Of a stretch of 64,000 nt of DNA, positions 20,264 to 31,085 are shown piece after piece. Below the pieces are notes generated by a model that worked only from the letters and a program-made list of their open reading frames with translations, did no database searches and was not told the origin of the DNA. The DNA comes from Kitagawia praeruptora (Eukaryota > Streptophyta > Magnoliopsida > Apiales > Apiaceae). The stretch covers positions 5,704,001-5,768,000 of the forward strand of contig CM075348.1 of NCBI GenBank assembly GCA_037693485.1, written 5' to 3'. The translations under genes were made by a program, and so were the position numbers. Every line of letters begins with the position of its first letter. The first letter of the stretch is position 1.

Positions 20264-23104
20264 TTAAGTGTTAGGATCAGCGAGAAGAACACAATCTCTT
20301 CTCTCCATATCATCTCCAATATTAAGGTATGGCTTCAATCGATGCCCGTTCACCTTAAACACATCTGATCCTTGTCTAGTAATCTCAACAGCACCATGAG
20401 GGTATACCTTCACAATCTCAAATGGTCCTGACCATCTTGATTTCAGCTTGCCTGGGAAAAGTTTGAGCCTTGAATTGAATAATAGAACTTTTTGCCCCAC
20501 TTCAAATTCTTTCTTTTGGATGTGCTTGTCGTGCCATCGTCTTGTCTTTTCCTTGTAAACTCTAGCACTATCATAAGCTTGGAGCCTAAATTCCTCAAGC
20601 TCATCAAGTTGTAGCAAACGCTTCACTCCCGCATATTTCAATTCTAGATTCAAATTTCTTGTTGCCCAAAATGCCTTGTACTCAAGCTCAACGGGCAAAT
20701 GACAAGCTTTCCCGAAAACCAACCTATATGCAGACATTCCAATAGGCGTTTTAAATGCTGTCCTATACGCCCAAAGAGCATCATCAAGCTTTGTTGACCA
20801 ATCTTTTCTTGAAGTCACCACTGTTTTCTCCAAAATTGACTTAAGCTCGCGATTTGAGATTTCAACCTGGCCACTCGTTTGTGGATGATACGGAGTCTCC
20901 ACGTTCTGTGTCACGCCATACTTCTTCAAAAGATCCTCCACCTGTTTATTCCAAAAGTGTGAGCCCCCATCATTGATAATAGCCCTTGGGACTCCAAACC
21001 TGGTGAAGACATACTTTTGTAGGAACTTTTTCACTACTCTAGCATCATTTGTAGGAGATGCAATTGCTTCAACCCATTTTGACACATAATCCACTCCCAC
21101 CAAAATATACTTGTTCCCATAAGAAGATGGAAATGGACCCATGCAGTCCATCCCCCACACATCGAAAATCTCAACTTCAAGGATAGATTGCAAAGGCATT
21201 TCATTTCTTCTTGAAATATTCCCAACTCTTTGACACCGATCACATATTGCAACAAAGTTTCTTGCATCTTGATACATAGTCGGCCAGCAGAAACCCAACT
21301 GCCAAATTTTTACAACTGTCTTCATACTACTGTTATGACCTCCACACTCTAAAGAATGACAATGTCTGAGGATATCAGGAATCTCCTCATGAGGTGTACA
21401 TCTCCGCATTATTCCATCAGCGCATTCCTTGTAAAGTAGCGGTTCTTCCCAGAAGTAGTGCTTCACGTCAAATAAGAATTTCTTCCTTTGTTGATAAGTA
21501 AGTTCACTTGGCACAATACCTCCTATGATATAATTGACGAAGTCCGCATACCAGGGTGTAGATAAAGACACACCTAGAAGCTGCTCTTCCGGAAATTTAT
21601 CATTGATAGGTTTTTCACCTCCTACCTCTCCATCTCCTTGGTCCAACCTAGATAAATGATCAGCTACCAAGTTCTCGGACCCCTTCTTATCTCGAATCTC
21701 AAGATCAAATTCCTGTAGTAAGAGAATCCAACGAACTAGTCGAGGCTTGGCATCCTTCTTTGTCATCAAGAAACGAATCACAGCATGATTCGAATAGACA
21801 ATCACCTTAGACCCAACAAGATAGGATCTGAATTTATCAAGTGCAAATACCACTGCGAGTAGCTCATTCTCCGTAGTGGAATAGTTGATTTGTGCATTAT
21901 CAAGAGTCTTGCTTGCATAAGCTATCACGTGCATACGCTTATCCTTCTTTTGCCCAAGAACAACACCCACAGCATAGTCACTAGCATCACACATAAGCTC
22001 AAATGGCAAGCTCCAATCGGGCGATGTAACTATGGGTGCAGAAGTAAGTTCCTTCTTTAGCTTGTTAAAAGCAACAAGACAACTTTCATCAAAGTCAAAA
22101 ACACGATCCTTTTCGAGAAGATTGCAGAGAGGCCGAGCTAACTTGGAGAAATCCTTAATGAACCGTCGATAAAAACCAGCATGACCAAGAAAGCTTCGAA
22201 TACCTTTCACAGATGAAGGTGGTGGCAATTTTTCAATAACTTCAATTTTTGCTCTATCGACCTCAATGCCTGTACTAGAGATTTTATGCCCAAGCACAAT
22301 GCCCTCCTTCACCATAAAGTGACATTTTTCCCAATTTAGAACAAGATTAGTTTCCATACATCTCTGCAACACCTTTGACAAACTGGCTAAACAGGATTCA
22401 AAGGAAGAACCATACACCGTGAAGTCATCCATGAAGACCTCCATGTCTCTCCCTATAAAATCTGAGAATATGTGGTTCATAATCCGTTGAAACGTCGAAG
22501 GGCCATTACACAAACCAAAAGGAAGCCTCCGATAAGCAAAAGTACCATAAGGACAAGTAAAGGTGGTCTTCTCTTGATCTTCGAGTGCAATAGGAATCTG
22601 AAAGTAACCCGAGAAACCATTCAGAAAGTTGTAATACTCATTACCCGCCAACCTTTTGAGCATTTGATCAATGAATGGGAGGGGAAAGTGATCTTTGCGA
22701 GTAGCGTTATTCAACTTCCTATAATCAATGCAAACTCTCCAACCTGTTACTGTTCTCGTGGGAATTAATTCATTCTTCTCATTGTGTACAACAGTCATCC
22801 CACCTTTCTTAGGCACAACATGAATAGGGCTAACCCATTTACTGTGTGGAACCGAATATATGATACCAGCATCCAGCAACTTAGTGATTTCTTTCTTCAC
22901 CACCTCTTGCAAATTCGGATTCAAACTTCTTTGTCCCTCAATCACAGGCTTATGATCATCTTCTAAGGCAATTCTATGCATGCAAAGAGTAGGGCTAATT
23001 ACCTTGATATCTTGAATTGTCCAACCAATAGCTGATTTATATTGCCGAAGAACATGTAATAATTTGTCTAGCTCATCATCACTAAGCAAAGCAGAAACTA
23101 CCAC
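20264..23104 (-). pseudogene. pol: Athila-like pol: RT, RNase H, integrase (open frame, catalytic Asp losses)
   Basis: A 946-codon open frame with RT (about residues 60-300: [45 protein letters not shown] near 225), RNase H (CDASDYAVG near 373, TENELLAV), the integrase zinc region (CDRCQRVGN) and the DDE core (MDCMG, NDGGSHF, SGQVE), then a [13 protein letters not shown]-terminal domain. Integrase residues look intact. However, the first RT catalytic Asp, normally in FLDGYSGY, is Asn here (FLNGFSGY, near residue 163), and the RNase H SDH motif is SNH (near 438). The start is a frameshift point: a 2 bp insertion near 23120 separates it from the upstream protease frame. It is unlikely to be active. 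Confidence 0.9.
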
Positions 23105-23829
23105 AGGATATGTATCATTATAGGACCCAGAAAAGCATACCTCAAATTAGCAGGTAGAGGTTTAAGTTCAACCTGTGGTGCCTCTGAAAGTGTAAAAGCC
23201 ATCTCAACTTCTGTGTCTCGTACAACAAGTGCTTCTTCTTCTACTACATCATCCAACACTCGTTCTGCTCCCATGAAGTGTTCATTTTCGAGTTGCACAA
23301 TATCATCCACTATGTCAACAGTAAAACAAGTTGCTTCAAAAGAAGGCATCTTCATTGCTTTGTTCAGATCAAATTCCACTTTGTCCTCGCCAACATTCAA
23401 TGTCAATTTTCCCGCTTTAACATCGATTGTAGTGCCAGCAGTAGCCAAGAATGGCCTTCCCAAGATAATAGGCATTTCAACATCTTCATCCATCTCTAAC
23501 ACCACAAAATCACAAGGTATGACAAATTTATCCACTTTGACTACCACATCTTCAATGACCCCCAACGGATACTTAACAGAACGATCCGCCAACTAAAGTG
23601 AAATACGTGTCTTTTTAAGCTCTCCAAGACCAAGTCGTTTGCAAATTGAATATGGCATCAAACTCACACTAGCCCCTAAGTCACAAAAGGCTTTCATGTT
23701 CTCCATCTTCCCAATAGTACAAGGCAAAGAAAAGCTTCCCGGATCTTTCAATTTCTGAGGAATGGCTTTTTGGATGACTGCACTGCATTCAGCATTGAGA
23801 GTAATGGTTTCCGCATCCTCAAGTTTCCT
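23098..23829 (-). pseudogene. Athila-like retropepsin region with internal stop
   Basis: The protease active-site motif CDLGASVSLMPYSICKRLGL lies at about 23675-23620 on the minus strand, and PIILGRPFLAT downstream at about 23465. A TAG at about 23595 interrupts the frame just before LADRS, where a Gln codon is usual (CAG to TAG). The frame then runs to 23098, where a frameshift separates it from RT. The position between gag and RT matches the Athila polyprotein order. Confidence 0.85.
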
Positions 23830-25548
23830 CTACTTTGTCAATATCTCCTTAAGAAATTTAGCATAAAGTGGCATTTGATTCAAAGCTTCAGCCAAAGGAA
23901 TATTAACATGCAACTGCCGGAACATAGTCAAGAACTTCTCATACTGCTTCTCAAACTGCCTGTTATGAAGTCTCTGTGGAAATGGAATAGGAGGAGCATA
24001 AGGTGGTGGAGGAACATACGGCTTTTCTGGTTCTTCTCCCTTCTTCTTCTCATCTTCTTTTTCTAACTTTTCTGCATCAATCACTACTATCTCATCTTCT
24101 TTTTCAGCATCCCTCTCTTTAGGCTTAAGAACCTCAACGTCGGGCAACTCTTTTCCATTCCTCAAAGTAATTGATTTGCATTGTTCCTTACCAGTCTGGT
24201 CGGGTTGACTTGGAAGAGAACCTTGCTCACGAACACCCATTTTGGAGGCAATCTGTCCAATCTGTGTTTCTAGCATCTTTTGAGATGATGCCATCTGATC
24301 TATTCTTGATTCCATATTAGCCAATGCCCCAGAAGTTCCTTGCATAATCTTATTTAATGCAACCTCCCAATCAGCTGGTTCTTTCTTTGGCGGATGTTGA
24401 TATCGCTGTTGTGCTTGATACGGTGGTCGTGACTGAAAACCAGGAGGTTGATTTTGCCATGGAAATGAATAAGAAGGATTAGCCGCATGATTATTACTGT
24501 AAGAAAGATTGTTGTTTGGCCTTTGATTTGGATTGTAGTAGGAGTTATTCTGAACAGGCCACGGCTACCTTCCCTGAATAAAATATGCTTCTTCTGGAAA
24601 TTATGGCACATAAGAGTTCTGACTCGCACCATAATCATTATACCCTTCCATAGGTGAAGAAATAGCATTCACATTTGCCCTTTGTCCTCACATCTCCTGA
24701 GTTAGAGTATCCAATTTGAGAGCCAACATGTTGATCATCTCAGAATCTTGTGCTGCTTTTGCTGAGTTTGTCCCACTAGGTGCCCATGAGTAATTATTAG
24801 ATGCCAATTCCTCAAGGAGTGCTTTAGCCTGTGTAGTTGGTGCCTTCTTAAAATTTCCACCAGCAGCCACATCCAAACTCAAACGAATGTCTGCATTCAT
24901 GGCCCCATAAAAAGTACTAATGATCTGCCAATCTTGCAAACCATGATGTGGACACTTCCTCAATAATGCCTTAAATCTCTCTCATGCCTGATATAGACCT
25001 TCACCCGGTTGTGCTTTAAAACTCATAATCATAGTCCTCAATTGTTGCGTCTTGTCAGAAGGATAATATTTGGACAAGAATGCAGTAGAAAGACTCTCAC
25101 ATGTAGCAACCGCGGTGTCTGGAAGTTGTTGAAACCATTCCAAAGCTCTTCCCTTAATAGAGAAGGGAAACATATGGAGACGAATCTTGTCACTCGTAAC
25201 ACCATTGATTCTGAATGAGCCACACATCTGCACGAAACGCTCTAGATGTCTGTGTGGGTCCTCTAGTTCAATATCTCCTTCAAAAGCTTGATTTCTGATC
25301 ATCTGAATTAAGCTTGGATTAATTTTGAATTGGGTTGCCCCAATCTCTGGAGTTTTGTACATGCAATTAGCAGGATTTGGTGTCTCATGGTCCCAAACTG
25401 AAGTCTCATCAATAACAGCAACTTCACGATCTTCGTCAGCCATCTTAGATTTTTTTTTCCTTTGCTTTGCCTCTCGCCTTAAGATTCGAGCAGTGCGTTC
25501 GATTTCCGGATCAAATTCTAGATTTGCAGCACTTACTGTACGTCGCAT
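23830..25548 (-). pseudogene. gag: Athila-like gag with several in-frame stops
   Basis: The start MRRTVSAANLEFDPEIERTA lies at 25548. The capsid-like region includes FRINGVTSDKIRLHMFPFSI, GRALEWFQQLP and FLSKYYPSDKTQQLRTMI, then KCPHHGLQDWQIISTFYGAM. A Pro/Gln/Asn-rich linker and an acidic KE-rich tail (VPPPPYAPPIPFPQRLHNRQ) follow. Stops at about 24984, 24690, 24608, 24566 and 23832 all lie in one frame. Each can be explained by one base change from a sense codon, mostly C to T or G to A: TGG to TGA, CGA to TGA, CAA to TAA, CAG to TAG. No frameshift was found in gag. Before decay, gag and protease formed one continuous reading frame. Confidence 0.85.
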
Positions 25549-27121
25549 GCAAGAGTTTGTGCACCTGAAAACATCAATAGAGTTATAACACTTGGAGTAT
25601 ATTTATTTATTATTATTTTTTTTTTTTTTTTATTTGAATTAAAATTTATTTCAGAAAATTACAGAAGTTATTTTCAAAAATTTTGACATGAATACTTCGT
25701 AAATATAACTAACTAGAAACAAAAATACTATAAGCACCAATTGGAACTGCTCAGGAACAAGACCACGAACAAACAGACTTTGGCTACGAATATCGCAAAC
25801 AATAGAACTCGAAAACGACTCGACTGAAACAACACAACTCGAACTCAGCTACTCAGCGACAAAACGAAGTTACCCAGTCGACTCAGTACCATTCAGATAG
25901 CAAGTTTACAATTAACTCAGACAGCAAGTTTACACTACGAACGAACCCATAAAACAAAGCAAAACGTCGTAGTCGACTCAACGTCTCAACACAACAGCCC
26001 AAATTTAACTCAGAGCACAACTCAGCTGATTCTCAACTCGGCAAAAACCTCTAACACACGAATTTAGTGACAACAGGAATCAATCAGTACGACAATTTGG
26101 AATAAAATGACTCGACCCAGTTATTGCTAACTCAAACACAAACGAACACATACAATTGACAAACGAAACCCACAATTCAATAAAACTCATAGATTATACA
26201 AATACACCGACCACAAAAATTCCGAAAATAAACCCGATAATCGACTCGATGCTAAGTTCAGAACCAAAATCCCAGCAAATTGCAGTGAACAATACAACAA
26301 AACTCAGCATCAAACATAGACACAATGACTCGACAACTGGAATTCGGAGAACGGACTCAGCAAGAACTCGCAGCAACGAAAATACAAAGAACAAATCAAA
26401 ACAGTTGACTTATTCAACTAAAACCTCGTCTCGACTCTATACAAATTCAGAAGACTCCTAGCAGTCTAAACCAACAAACCGACTCATTCCAAAACTAAAC
26501 AACTCACTCGCTAACAAATTAACTGCAAATGGAAAACGACGAATAAACAATCCAGAATCCAGTCATTCGAAAACTCGACTGCACTCTAACAAGCAAGCTT
26601 GAATCAACAACAAAATACAGAACCAGCAACTCGCAGTTGAACTCGAAAACCAGCAATTCAAACCATAATACACGCGACGAACAGATACATTAATCAACAA
26701 GGGGTTTGGGGAAAGGGGCGTTTGGTTATGGGTGTCGAATGAATTGAAGAGAGGGGAGGTGGTGTGGTGGTTGTGTGTTGGTGTTGGAGGAAGGAGAGGA
26801 TGGGGGAAGTGTATGGTTTTGCAGTGAGAGAAAAGACCGAGGGAGGAGACGAGATTGTGGGAAGAAGGCGATGAGAGATTGATGAAGCTGGGTTTGTCAA
26901 AAGAAAACAGGGGAAGGGGATGTGAATTAAATGAGCAAAAAATCTAAACTACTGAAATATTAAACAGAGCAAAAAAAAAAACTTAAAGCTTTGAATTAAA
27001 AATCTAAAAAAAACGAAACAGAGAATAACTACTGAAATTAAATAGAACTAATATTTTTGTATATTTTTTTTTATAAAATAAATTATAAGAAATAAATAAC
27101 CTAAACTTAATATTAATGCCT
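25549..27121 (-). other. Athila-like leader (5' untranslated region)
   Basis: Between the primer site and gag there is no supported gene. From 25780 to 26690 the plus strand is strikingly poor in G and T outside ACTC(A/G) words, so the minus strand (element sense) is rich in GAGT(C/T)G. A purine-rich block follows at 26700-26900. Open frames here follow from the skewed composition. Confidence 0.6.
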
Positions 27122-27139
27122 TCCCCGGCAGCGGCGCCA
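27122..27139 (-). other. primer binding site, tRNA-Asp type
   Basis: The minus strand reads TGGCGCCGCTGCCGGGGA three bases after the LTR end. This is the usual Athila/Tat primer site. The non-autonomous element at 36855-43555 has the same 18 bases. Confidence 0.85.
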
Positions 27140-27142
27140 ATT

Positions 27143-28923
27143 TGTTGACAGTATTTTTCAATGTATAAGTTCGTTCGCAGGGAAGGACTATTAATACAAG
27201 TTCAAGTTTTAATTCCTTACAATCTAGAAATGTGAGAAATAATCGGTATGTTTGAATAAACTAATTATAAACAAATAAAACTAAGATTTAATTTATGAGG
27301 AAAAGCAATCCGAGAACTAGGGTTCTTCAATTGGTTCTTTAATGTGGTTTTAATGTGATATAATTTTTTCTCATATTTTACTAAAAACAATTCTTCTATA
27401 CTTTATAATGTTCTCTCCCAAGATACAAAATATTGTCTATAATAATATCTCAAAAGTCACTCCCATGATCAATCGAAATACAATTTTAGATTATTAAGAC
27501 CCAAGAATTATAAGTTTCATAGTCCTCTTATTAATCTCCCGATTTAATAATTAAACTATGTCTATCAAATCATGAACAAGAATTATGACTCATCTCCCAA
27601 TTTATCATAATCCCTATGAATACAATTAAAGGTTAGCTACGCCCTTAATTTGGTTAAGCCCTCAATGATAAATTAGCAAAAATAGAAAATTAACATAACA
27701 ATCAAACAAGCATATTTCACCAATGAATACTACCTAATTCTCGGATTATAAAATTAGTTACGCATGCTAGATAAAGAAAGTAAGCATATATTAACGAGTA
27801 AAATCATAATTAAAAGAGTTTAGAGTAAAGAAAGTACAACTTGAAGAATTTATCCTTCCGAAATAATTGTCAATGAAATAAACGAGCACTTCACGTAATT
27901 CCCTTACAATCTTCACCCGAAATAAATCTTCACCCGAAATAGAGCTTTGCAGAAAATCAAAGTGTTTAAATTAAAACTAAAATTACAAAAGAAAGTTGAT
28001 AGAAAATTTTAAAGACTACAACTGAATATTCAGTAGAGGAATGTGATACAAACCGAAGGAAAATATTCATATTTATAGCCAAAGTTAGCACACCATTTAT
28101 ATAAAATATTTCCACAACAAAACAGCACTACCAAATTTTGACCCAGCCAATAAAATAATCACCAACCGCAGGAATGGGAAGTCTTGGACACGCTCTGGCT
28201 GTTTCTGGCAGGCCTTCGGGCACGTGTTCTCCACGCGCGTTATGGAGAGTGTGAAATAAAGAAGCTGGCCGACAGCTTTCATACTGCGCTGCAACTTTCA
28301 ATTCCTTGCAATGATTCATTTCTTTGTTTATTTGTTTATTTCATATGTACATAACTGGTGGCGGTGACTTACTAATTAAAAACCAAGGGCCTAATTCGAC
28401 CTTATATGGATGGGTTCCGTAGAAATGATTTTTAACCCGCACAGCTTGGAATCTTTAATTAGTAAATAATTAATTAAATCCAGAAATTATAAAAATAAAT
28501 ATCTAATATTATTAGATATTTATAAATATAATTTTCTAAATAAATTAAATATTTATTAATATAAATAAATCCTTAAGTCCTAAGTTGCGGTATATTGAGG
28601 GCCTGGAACCGGACTCCTTTCGCTTCACAAAAATTATATTAATTCCAACCGGGATTTCTGCTTTAAGAATATATCACTTTCCATATTTTTGTGACAATTC
28701 TTATTTCCTCATTGCTCGTCCAGGTCTAATCTACGGTCTCTTGAAGATGTGAAATTAGGCTCCTTTTACTTCCAAAATTATCCTATAAACATAAAAAATA
28801 ATCTTAGCATCCAATCCAAATTAAAATGCTACTAACAATGCTAATCAAGGACAAAATTATTACAAACTAAGGATAAATGAGAGATAACATGCTATAAAAT
28901 GTACATAAAATTAGCATGTATCA
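27143..28923 (-). repeat. 5' LTR of the Athila-like element
   Basis: It runs 1781 bp from TGTTGACAG at 27143 to GCATGTATCA at 28923 (TG...CA on either strand). Its right 822 bp match the truncated left LTR. The outer flank, AAACTTTAGCATGTGG, continues as F-box unit sequence. Confidence 0.88.
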
Positions 28924-29989
28924 AAACTTTAGCATGTGGTAAAGTGAAACAGAAGCAAATTTTATGCCAGTCCTTTTCTTTACTATCTGCAATGTCATGC
29001 TTGCATATTTTGTGAATGTGAAGCACTTGGGCACTTTCTACTTTCTCTCCGGGGAGCAAACCTGCACTGTTGTATAAACTCTGTTTTGCAAGGACCAAGC
29101 TCAGAATGTTGATGGTTTAACCATATATTCCTCCGCACTATATGCAACATAAGGCCCTAAAAGGCACAAATCAGAATTACGACTTCTAATAAAGCCTTTC
29201 TCCTGTACCATTAAACTGGAACTTCTGTAGCAACATATGCTGAGAGTAATTGTATTCGCTTCTGTATGATGACTGTTATCGAGGGACAACAACTCTCTCT
29301 AGAATAAACAGAAGTTGTTGTTTAGTAGTCTTCATTTTACAAGAAGGAGACTAGTTTTTGATGTTATCATATTTTTTGTACATTAAACCAAGCAAGAAGC
29401 ATAGAGATGTAATTTCACTAAAGATTTATTAACCACACAACCGTAGACAGACTATAAGCTTTGTATGTTGAAATTAACGGCTGAGGTCTCAATTGTTTGG
29501 AGAGCTCATGTGGTTTCAATAATACATTTGAGCTTCTCCGTCGCGATGACAAGTAGGATTATTTTATTGGATTTGGGCTCATGGGCATGCTTATTGCTCT
29601 CTTTTTGACTTCGTACTATTTCTAAACTAAACTATTAATTCATTTGACTTCCTAATTCTTGAATAATATAACTTCTTACTACAAGCAATTAAAACCACGA
29701 CCATGATTCATTTGACTTCCTAATTTTCTTAAATAATATGACATCTTACTACAAGCAATTTTAACCACTGCCATGACAGTAAGATGGAAATTAAACATCA
29801 AGAACAACTTTGGTACAAAGTGAATAAGCCTACCTAGAAAGTACAAAAGACTTCAGGACTAGACAATAGACACACTAATAGTATCAAAAAATCCTCAAAC
29901 ATGCAATAATCCATCAAATTTAAGGACCAGACACTCGATCATCTCCACTGAAACCAATATCAAGAGTAGTACCCGGAGTTTCAAATGTT
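28924..29989. repeat. downstream block of F-box unit 4
   Basis: This non-coding DNA corresponds almost base for base to 6845-8030 of unit 2, with a shorter region at about 29560. It shows that the Athila element inserted between an F-box gene and its paired remnant. No gene is supported. Confidence 0.65.
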
Positions 29990-30440
29990 CTCTAAATTTC
30001 TGTCATCTTCTCCAAATGAAGAGTCTGCACATCTTTGAATTTAGTTTTAGCATGATCAATGTGGGATTGCAGATCTTGTAGTTTTTTTTGGCATCATCTA
30101 CGAGAGCCTGCAGATTTTGTAGTTTACTTTTGTCGTTATCAATACGACAATCAATTGCATGTAGCTTGGAAATTAGAGGTTCTGAAAACCGGAGATGGCC
30201 AATATAGTCCAGGTGCTTCACCACCCAACTTACATTGAATCCCAGATTCTGCAAGTAAGCGAAATTATTCCTGTACTCAACGATAATCTCAGAATGAACC
30301 CTAGTCATAGATATTTTAGTAAACTCATTCGGTGAAGTGCACAACATATTCAGACTCATTGTACATAAGTTCTTGTTTTTCGTGGTGGAATGCTCAAAGA
30401 TTTCCAGGTACTCACATATAATGCGATCGAGTAGGCATAC

Positions 30441-31035
30441 TGATAGGTACCCGCTGTAAGCCAACAGCGGGCACCCGCTGCTGAAATAACCAAAACAGTA
30501 CCTTTCTACTTTACACATGTCATAAGATATTATTTTCTCCCAACTTGCTCAACTTGACAATAAATATCATTAGAAAAATACATTTGTGCAAAATATCTTG
30601 GTATCTTGCTCAATAAGGCAGGGGACACAAAAACATTCAACTATAGCAAAAGCGGCTTGGTGCTAGAATCAAGGTATGTCAGGAGGGGACACCAATCACT
30701 GTTCCAATAGTGGCTCACTGTAGTTTTAACGGCATAACAAGTGGGCAACCAAGTGGGCAAACAGTGACTGGGAGTCCCAGCCTATAAATACCCCCATTCT
30801 GCACATAAGGAAGACACACATTTTCTAAGAGACAAAACTTATTACTCATTCTCTCCCTTTACACAAGATATATTCTTACGTGTTTGATTATTATTATTCC
30901 GATTACTGATTTTCACACCGGAGGTGCTTGACGGCCACCACCCCCGGGCAAACATTATTTTGCAGATACCCGAACTCAGGTGAAGTATCCCCGGAACAGT
31001 GATCGGAAGCCTTTAATCAACCGTGAGAATTATCA
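30441..31035. mobile_element. solo LTR (595 bp)
   Basis: It begins TGATAGGTACCCGCTG and ends GAGAATTATCA (TG...CA with a 5 bp TGATA/TATCA inverted end). A 5 bp duplication, CATAC, flanks it (30436-30440, 31036-31040). The paralogous unit at 3860-3880 reads GGCATACAAATTCGGAC without interruption and is the empty site. There is no internal region, consistent with recombination between two LTRs. The orientation is probably plus, judged by the TATA box at 30783. Confidence 0.85.
30783..30790 (+). promoter_or_regulatory. TATA box inside the solo LTR
   Basis: TATAAATA followed by a C-rich stretch and ACACACATTTTC lies about two-thirds through the LTR, the expected position for the U3/R boundary. 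Confidence 0.5.
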
Positions 31036-31085
31036 CATACAAATTCGGACTTAACCTCGTGGCCCTGCCATAACCCAAAACCACT

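Larger units (their letters stand above)
14041..28923 (-). mobile_element. Athila-like Ty3/Gypsy retrotransposon, degenerate
   Basis: Read on the minus strand: 5' LTR (28923-27143), tRNA-Asp type primer site, leader, a gag-pol frame (25548-20264) in the order gag, protease, RT, RNase H, integrase, a non-coding 3' region with a purine tract, and a 3' LTR truncated at 14041. The order and RT/integrase motifs fit the Athila branch of Gypsy elements. The usual env-like ORF of some Athilas is not recognisable. A CACTA element is inserted in the 3' region. The right junction matches the empty site at about 6840. The left target duplication cannot be seen because the 3' LTR is cut. Confidence 0.88.
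29990..31085 (-). pseudogene. remnant of MATH/coiled-coil-like gene, unit 4, split by a solo LTR
   Basis: From about 30440 down to 30003 the minus strand encodes the clearest copy of the family: IFEHSTTKNKNLCTMSLNML, IIVEYRNNFAYLQNLGFNVS, then a heptad-like DNDKSKLQNLQALVDDAK. It then frameshifts near 30090 (a T-run) and ends. The upstream part continues at 31036-31085 across the solo LTR. Paralogues without the LTR are at 3870 and 8500. The assignment to the MATH/coiled-coil family is tentative. Confidence 0.45.

Noticed and set aside
23213..23596. Plus-strand Ser/Thr-rich frame of 127 codons
   Set aside because: Antisense shadow of the protease region.
26156..26461. Plus-strand Thr/Asn-rich frame of 101 codons
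   Set aside because: Lies antisense in the Athila leader and results from its skewed composition.
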